The position numbers were made by a program, and so were the translations under genes. From the NCBI GenBank assembly GCA_021613375.1, contig CM038725.1:7999089-8063088 (forward strand): 64,000 nt of DNA. Direction: 5' to 3'. Under the pieces are notes generated by a model. The model worked only from the letters and a program-made list of their open reading frames with translations. It was not told where the DNA came from and ran no database searches. Within the stretch, counting starts at the first letter, position 1. Each line of letters starts with the position of its first letter. This DNA is from Megaleporinus macrocephalus (lineage: Eukaryota; Chordata; Actinopteri; Characiformes; Anostomidae). Below, in pieces: positions 50,401 to 58,638 of the stretch.

Positions 50401-53400
50401 CTGCACTTAAACTTGTTGTACTGCGGATGACACAGACACACAAACTTCACTGGTGCCGAACTTTAAGGTGCCTCAGCATAGGTGGCCTTTCATGGTCTCC
50501 CTTTCCCGCCCCCACAGTCAGAGGTAAAGCTCCTACCTTGAACATTTCCAGCAGAGTCTCCTTCTTTATCTCCAGCCTCTCAAAGGGTTGCTTCTCCTTG
50601 ATGATCTTCTTACACAGGTTCTCCAGACAGGGGAAGTCATTACTCGATACACCTCTGAGGGAGCAGGAAAGAATAAGAAACCGTTCAGTACTCATGAATA
50701 AACAAGAATAAGTCCTACAACTACAAGAAAAAAATAATAAAAATCCCAAAAAGTGGCGAAAAAGAAGATGCCGAACATCTGAATGCCACCAACGCTGCAA
50801 ACTTTCTCCATTACCAGTCACCTCGTTTGGCAAGCTGGAGTACCTGTTCTGGAACTGACACGTCTAAACCATAAACAAGGTGCAGCTTGACAGTCAAATC
50901 ATCTCCTGGAATATCATTAGCATAAATTGGCTTTCAGTAAGAAAATAACAGCACTTATTATTTCCCTCCCTCGCACTAATTTGAAGCTCCCAGTCAAACA
51001 AAAGGTCAAACGAAATTGTTTAGAACCAATCTCTTCCAACTCTATTCCAACAGAGTGGCAAGAGCACGCTTTGAAATTGTAATTTTCTTAAGCATCTACT
51101 TAATATTCCACCACCTACAAATGAATTCATTAGACTTAAAAACCTGACCTTGTAGCAAGAGAGTGGAATGCAACTCAAAATCCTACTCGCTATTCAGGAC
51201 CTGTCACATGTTTTTCACAACGGTTAGAAAACTAGCTGGTAAACACCCGACTTAAACAATTTGTCGCCCATATAAATGCAAAGTACGCAAAATTTTCCAG
51301 GCTGTAATCTGAACAGTTAGACCGACTAAGTGGAAATGTTTTTTTTTTTTTTAGCATTGGTGTCACAAACTGTGGCGAACAGCACAAAAAGCAAAACTTT
51401 GAAAAGGAAAGGACCTTGTTAAATAAGAAGGCAGTTAAATTACTGTATTACTCTATTATGTAATACCAGACGACCTGCCCTGAAATAGCCTTAGTACTGA
51501 TTTTTAAATCTTAAGAATAAAAGTTACACATACACTATAGTGCCATAAGTGTATTTTCACCAGATCTGATTAGAACAGATGTAAATAATCATACATACAG
51601 TACAAAGTAACATGAATATCTTATTGTGAGAGAAGTAGATCATATCTTGATCTCCAGTTTGAAGAACAAAGTGTAGTTCCAGATTTCTCCTGGACGCCCC
51701 AGACATTGTATGAATGTATTCAGTTCCTTCAGCAGCAATCTTGATTTAGCTTAATGAAGTACTGAGCAGTCAAAGCAGGTATTAGATGAGAACTGTTAAT
51801 AATACTGGGTTACTTCCACAAGGAGAAGCTTGGAAAGGGTTAAATAAACACACTGACGTATGTAAAAGCGGCACTTACTATATTAACACTGTTTAAATAT
51901 TTAAATAATAAAGTGGATTTAAAGATAGCTTTTTATATATAATAAATGTCCAAGTGCCCCCAAACTGTATGTCCTCCATGAACAGTATGAATCTTATTTG
52001 ACCCTAAGCTTTGTGGCTGTGCATTATAGTGACCCCTAAATCAAAATAAGTGGGTGGTGTTCTTTGTGAAGCATGATTCGATATAATACCCCAACATACA
52101 GTCAACTTAAACTCAGTGCACATTACTAAGGTGATATGAAACCTAATGCTCAAGAATATTAAGCTGAACACTTACTCATTTTCAAGAAACATGTCATAGT
52201 AGAAGCCGTTCTCGATGGGGGGTCCGTAACACAGGCAGCCTCCATAGACTCTCTCCATGGCCTCTCCCATAATGTGGGCGCTGGAGTGCCAGTAGACCTA
52301 AAGGTAGTGAAGGAATGCAGTAGCGATGTCATTCGAAGCAGCCAATCCACATAAGTCACTTACAAGGTTATTTCAAGAGGACCCATTATGCTTTTCTGAT
52401 TTTGTTCCTTGTTACTTTATCGTGTTATGTAGCTTATAAAGCACAAAGTACATGCCAAAGGGATGTACCAAGATGATGTCATTTCGTAGCACAGTCCTCG
52501 TTGCTCAGAGAGTGAATAGAGATGTACAGCATGGGAAAAATCCTTTTTTTGGGGGAATGCAAGCCTGTAAATCTATTCTAGCTTACCCCAAAAATAAGTT
52601 ATGAACATTAGAAATGAGCACAGTAGGGCCTCTTTAAAAGGTTTTACTATAGTAAGCAGGTGTGAAGCAAGTGGCGGCTTCTACTGCAAGCGTGCTTCAA
52701 CTCCGCGGCTGGTTACTGCTGTTTACCATGAACTGGGAAACATACTGCAATCATTTCCTGTGGCAATCAACTGTCCAGCACAGATGTGGCGCATACAGAT
52801 TAAAGTTAAAAATGCAAAAGTATGCCTTTAGGTAAACAAAGGTACAAGTGCCTCGGGCTGCATCCACCCAACTCAATAGATGCGTCAGCTAATACTGATT
52901 CCGATGCCCAAATACAGGATATCAGCCAGTACAGAATACAGAATAGTTTTTTCTCTAGTCCAGTTGAAAATCTGTTCACCTCATATAATGTGTTTTTACA
53001 GTTCTACATTTCTATGTATCTATATGTACAGTATTATGGCTGAAATATGAAATGGTTGAAGAGGAACGCTCTGTATTCTCTTTATAGTGTATATTTTGTT
53101 TTCCCTATTCCTCAATGGTCAGAACCCCCAAAACACGGCAGTGACACTGACCAGGTGGTGGCAGTATTAGAGTTTGTTGTGCTGCTATGAGTGTATCAGA
53201 CAGGGTGAAGGGGGGAAAATACTAAAGTCCTAGTGCTAGGGCTAGGGCTAGGGCTGACCCCAATACCGTTTTTTAAGCTGTGAATATTCAGCACTGATTG
53301 GTAGCGATTATTCGGATCCTCGTTTTTTGGGGTTTTTTTTAAAACGGATTATTGTTGTTTATAATGTTTAACGTCTTTTTAATGTTAATTGTTTTTTTAA

Positions 53401-56400
53401 GCTTATCTAAATTTAGCCTAATGTTACTGTCTGGTGGAATGTTCCAAAAGTGTTTCTGGCAGTTCATAATCATAAAAAATATAGCGAGGGGTACTGTTTT
53501 ATGACCAAATTTACACTATCAAATAATCCTACCTGTGATTTTAATGCACTTGCAGTATTATTTTCCCGCGGTAGGATGTTTTGACAAGGTAGGACAAATT
53601 GTCAGTTCTCCCCTTGCTAGCATGTTGTTGATGTGCATTTATGGCAAGCGCAAATGGGGGGGATCACTCTGAACTACGGAAGCCCAAAGAGGGGCGTCGG
53701 AAGTTAAAACAGAGAAAAACGATTTTCATAAAAACACATTGTCCATAACTGTAAATTCGAATTAATCGCTAAAATCAATTTATTGCCCAGCTCTATTCAG
53801 TGGTGACCACTGTTAGGTCTACATCACTGTAGACTCATGATATAGCCTAAATTACAGAGAGAAGCACAAACCACTGAGAAAAGGCCTATAATAAACAAAA
53901 CCTAGCACAGGGCTTTTATTCTGACATGCCGTCAACATCTCTTGATGTTGAGCTCTTTGTTGTGCCTAGTTTTATCTTCTTACACACACAATATTGGCTT
54001 TATATACCTTATTGTTTTTTGTACTGTGTTTTGTACTTTGTTTTGTACTGTGTAACTGCTACTGGCTGCTAAATTTCCTTCAGGATCAATAAAGTATCTA
54101 TCTATCTATCTATCTATCTATCATGATCATTCATTATAATCAGCTGTACACAGAGTTCTCTACTAACAACTTTTACATTGTAGTCTCATTTCACCAACAT
54201 CTGATCCAGTTAGGATGGTCAGTATCAGTACATCCAGTAAGGCAGATCAGTGCATCAGCGTCTTATTACAGCCCCATCAGGCTTTAAAACATTACAGTGA
54301 AGCTGAATCTTTCTCTACTTGGATCCTACAGGAGGCTCAGAAGTTCCATTTTCAGTTATATTGGAACATAATAAATCATTTTAAGTGTAGCGTTCTTGCT
54401 GCTCCATGGAGAAATGAGCAACTATTACTTGTGAGACAAGTCTGACTTACAATTAATCTAAATCACTCAGCCAGAAAGCACTCTGGAAAAGAGAAATGGT
54501 GAACTATTCTGGACTTACCGCTTGTGCCTCCTCGTCATCAAACTTAAGCAGCTGCAGACTGCAGTCCCCCTCCAGCGGTCTGTCCAGGTCCCACACGTCA
54601 TTGTTCACTTTAGCAATCACAGTGTTATCGGCGAGGCCTTGGCTGTGCAATGATAGTTTGACACAAAACACATCAACAGATTATATAACACTAAGACTAT
54701 ATCAAGCATACACTCACTGGCCACTTTATTAGGTACATACACACTATCTATCCCACCCTTAAACCACTCATCAATGGTCAGGAACCCCATAGGGCAAAGT
54801 GGTGGGTCATTCTCAGCACTGCAGTGACACGGACATGGTGGTGGTGTGTTAGTGTGTGTTGTGCTGGTGTGAGTGGATCAGACATAGCAGTGCTGCTGCT
54901 GGAGTGTTTAAACACCTTAGTTTCACTGGTGGACTGACAGTAGTCCACCAACATCCAACATACACTCACACGAGCACACTGCAGTGCTGAGAATGACCCC
55001 CACCCCCAATAATACGTGCTCCACAGTGGTCCTGACCATTAAAGAACAGGGTGAAAGAGAGATAATCTACACAGAGAAAGAGAGTGCAGACAGGAGGTAG
55101 GTGTATCTAATAAAGTGGCCAGTGAGTGTATATAAACACTGTAGATCATGACTCTGAACTACAACACTAATGTTGGACTCATGGCCAAATCATTAGTCGC
55201 TCCATCATATTTCTTTAAGACCACTCGAGGGTATGACTGATTATTAAGTATGCACTCATTTAATGGCCAAAATAAAATTAAGGGGTAATTTTCCGTTGCT
55301 GTGTAAATAGTGCCCCCAGTCATATTTGGGTATTGAGTCTATTTTGTGGCGTAACTCTGAATCAAACCAAAATCATAGTTAAAAGCAAGAATTCAAAATG
55401 CTCGCTAATTGTTTCCCGAAGGATCACAGCTAAACGGAACCACTCCGAGGTGAAGGATTTACTCTTCTATGACCACACAGCTCTAACCTGATGCCACAGG
55501 CGACCTGGTACGGAGTGGTCTTCCAGGACTCCCCGTCCACTACTTTTCCATCTGGGAGCGTAATCTTGATGGGCTTGCTGTCCTTCTCGGCCCTCTGACC
55601 CATCAAAGCATCGTGCTCAGCCTTCAGCTTGTTGTACAGCGCCAGGCGCTCCTCAATATACTGAGGTGGGGGACTGAGCTGTGGGAGGAAGAGGAACATT
55701 ATCTTAATCCCTATATGGGAAGTGAAAGGCTAGAGTTTTGGAACTACAGTTTTGATTCCTGAGAGGACCTTACCATAGCTACTTAAAATGTATGACCTGT
55801 TTTGGTTGCAGCTGTTATAACATTTCTATACAAAACATAGATTAAAACTAGAGTGATTGCACTGAAAGAACAAAAGAGCTAATTATTGATGCAAAACTAT
55901 TAATTTTCAAAAGACTGGGTTGGGTTCAGTCAGGCATCTGAACACTGACGCCACTTTGGGGTGTGCAACATTGCTGCCTAACTGCATTCAGTACCATTGA
56001 TTTCCACCCCATGCACGAAACTCTGGCAGCACTGGGCAGCTCCTTCAGCAACAGGCTGCTTCACCCTAACGTGTGTGAAGGAGAGGTATCACAGGGGCTT
56101 CCTTTCTGCTGCTGTTAGACTTTACAACCAGCAAAGGTGTCAAAAGTATTCACATTCATTACTCAGGTAGAAGTATAGATACTATGGTAAAAAAAAATAC
56201 TTTAAGTTAAAGTATCAACTCAAGCTTTTTGAGTGTAAAAGTACTGCTTTCAAAACTACTTAAAGTATAAAAGTAAAAGTAACGCAAGAGGAAAAAATGC
56301 CATTAAGTACAAAAGCTTAGGCTGCACCCCAGGGGTCTATAGCGCACTAGCCCACCTCCACAAAAACCCCATTCTTCTAAAAGCCATAATGACTATAATG

Positions 56401-58607
56401 TTATATTAAAATGTTAATGTTGATAAATTTGGGATTTCAGCTGCATATATGCCCATTGAACATGAATGTAGTTTAGTACAATGTAAATATATTAAAGAAG
56501 CATATCTGTTACTACTGAACATTAACGTGTTTCATGGAGCAGAAAATATGATGACTAGTTGCCTATAAATGTTGTAAAAGTCAAACTTCAAAGTCATGTT
56601 ATCAATAATCTTTACTGGAATGTAAATGTACAGTAATGAAAACAAACTGAAATGAAACAGGAGTAACGAGACTATGTTTAAAATGTAAGGAGTAGAAAGT
56701 ACTGATAATGGAGTGTAAATGTAAGGAGTAGAAAGTACTGATAATGGAGTGTAAATGTAAGGAGTAGAAAGTACAGATAATAGAGTGTAAATGTAAGGAG
56801 TAGAAAGTACTGATAATGGAGTGTAAATGTAAGGAGTAGAAAGTACTGATAATGGAGTGTAAATGTAAGGAGTAGAAAGTACTGATAATGGAGTGTAAAT
56901 GTAAGGAGTAGAAAGTACTGATAATGGAGTGTAAATGTAAGGAGTAGAAAGTACTGATAATGGAGTGTAAATGTAAGGAGTAGAAAGTACTGATAATGGA
57001 GTGTAAATGTAAGGAGTAGAAAGTACAGATAATGGAGTGTAAATGTAAGGAGTAGAAAGTACTGATAATGGAGTGTAAATGTAAGGAGTAGAAAGTACAG
57101 ATAATAGAGTGTAAATGTAAGGAGTAGAAAGTACTGATAATGGAGTGTAAATGTAAGGAGTAGAAAGTACTGATAATGGAGTGTACATGTAAGGAGTAGA
57201 AAGTACTGATAATGGAGTGTAAATGTAAGGAGTAGAAAGTACTGATAATGGAGTGTAAATGTAAGGAGTAGAAAGTACAGATAATAGAGTGTAAATGTAA
57301 GGAGTAGAAAGTACTGATAATGGAGTGTAAATGTAAGGAGTAGAAAGTACTGATAATGGAGTGTAAATGTAAGGAGTAGAAAGTACTGATAATGGAGTGT
57401 AAATGTAAGGAGTAGAAAGTACAGATAATAGAGTGTAAATGTAAGGAGTAGAAAGTACTGATAATGGAGTGTAACTGTAAGGAATAGTTCTACTTAAGTA
57501 GGGTAACGAAGTATTTGTACACTCCCAGCAGCCCACAAACACACACACTTTAACTCTACACTCAAACTCCTCACATGCAATTAAGTGTTAAGGTGCAATT
57601 ATCTGTAAATACATATTTTTTCTGATTTTTATTATTTATATTGTATATACTGTACTGTTTATTTATCTATTGTTTGTACTGGGGGCCTTGCTATCCCTTT
57701 GCTGCTGTGACACTTAATTTCCCCCACTGTGGGACTAATAAAGGATTATCTATCTTATCTTATTACACAGTGGCGGTTTAAGAAAGCTGCTGTCCCAAAT
57801 AATATCAATGTCAAAAAATAACACACTTAACAAGTGGAGTAGTGGGATTACATAATGGAGAGAATGCAGCAACAGACACTCATGTTTGTGTAATATCTGA
57901 TGTGTAGATATGACCATATGGGTGATTGGTGTGATTGTTATTTCTCTGATATTATATTAATAACCTATACAGGGGACCTCATGTGAAGTAGTTACGTCCA
58001 TTTTTTTTTTTTTACAATGATTGGTAACACTGAGTAAGTATTGTAGATACGGTATTCCGTAATCCATATATCGTGGCAAAGAAAAACATTTCCATTTTTG
58101 TTACTTTTATTGTTTTTACATCATTCAAACACAGCAGCTGCCATTTACATTGTGTGAAAATTTTATTAAGACAGTTTTTGGCCTCTGCTGTAAAGTTACT
58201 ATTTCGGACAATATCCTGTTTTTTATTGGACACAGAAATAATTCACTGTGTTTCTATGTCCATGAACATTCAATGTTTTTTCAATACTGCAGCGTCAAAA
58301 ACTAACTGGCTCCAGTGTAGAACATTCTCTGCACGGCGTGTCCAGTGTGTGGAGGCCTTAAGTGACTGAATCATTATTCTAAATAAGCTAATCAAATTGC
58401 GGATACTAATTTTAACTCGGTTGAGCGACACATGCAAGAGCCCACTCTGCTTACCATGGCCACGCCTACAATGAAACATGTTTTCCCTCCCATCCAAGAC
58501 TTGGTGGGCAAAACGAGCTTGAGGAGCAAAATGTGGGCATATTTTGTTTACATCGCAGATGAAGACGATAACCCAACTGGCACCACATATATACATATAT
58601 ATTTCTT

Positions 58608-58638
<31 letters not shown>

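Larger units (their letters stand above)
55930..57775 (+). mobile_element. L2/Rex1-like LINE 3' end, split by an insertion (intron 2)
   Basis: Left part 55930-56133 includes a frame reading [18 protein letters not shown], the C-terminal signature of the LINE reverse transcriptase. The right part 57531-57775 continues with CAGCCCACAAAC and ends GGACTAATAAAGGATTATC with ATCTTATC units. Neither part has a complete ORF. Confidence 0.8.

Noticed and set aside
56681..57484. Possible CRISPR-like array
   Set aside because: The 36-bp units are directly adjacent with no spacers, and this is vertebrate DNA.
56532..57548. 338-codon ORF with 12-residue repeat ([12 protein letters not shown])
   Set aside because: It is the translation of a 36-bp minisatellite inside a transposon; openness follows from the unit being a multiple of three.
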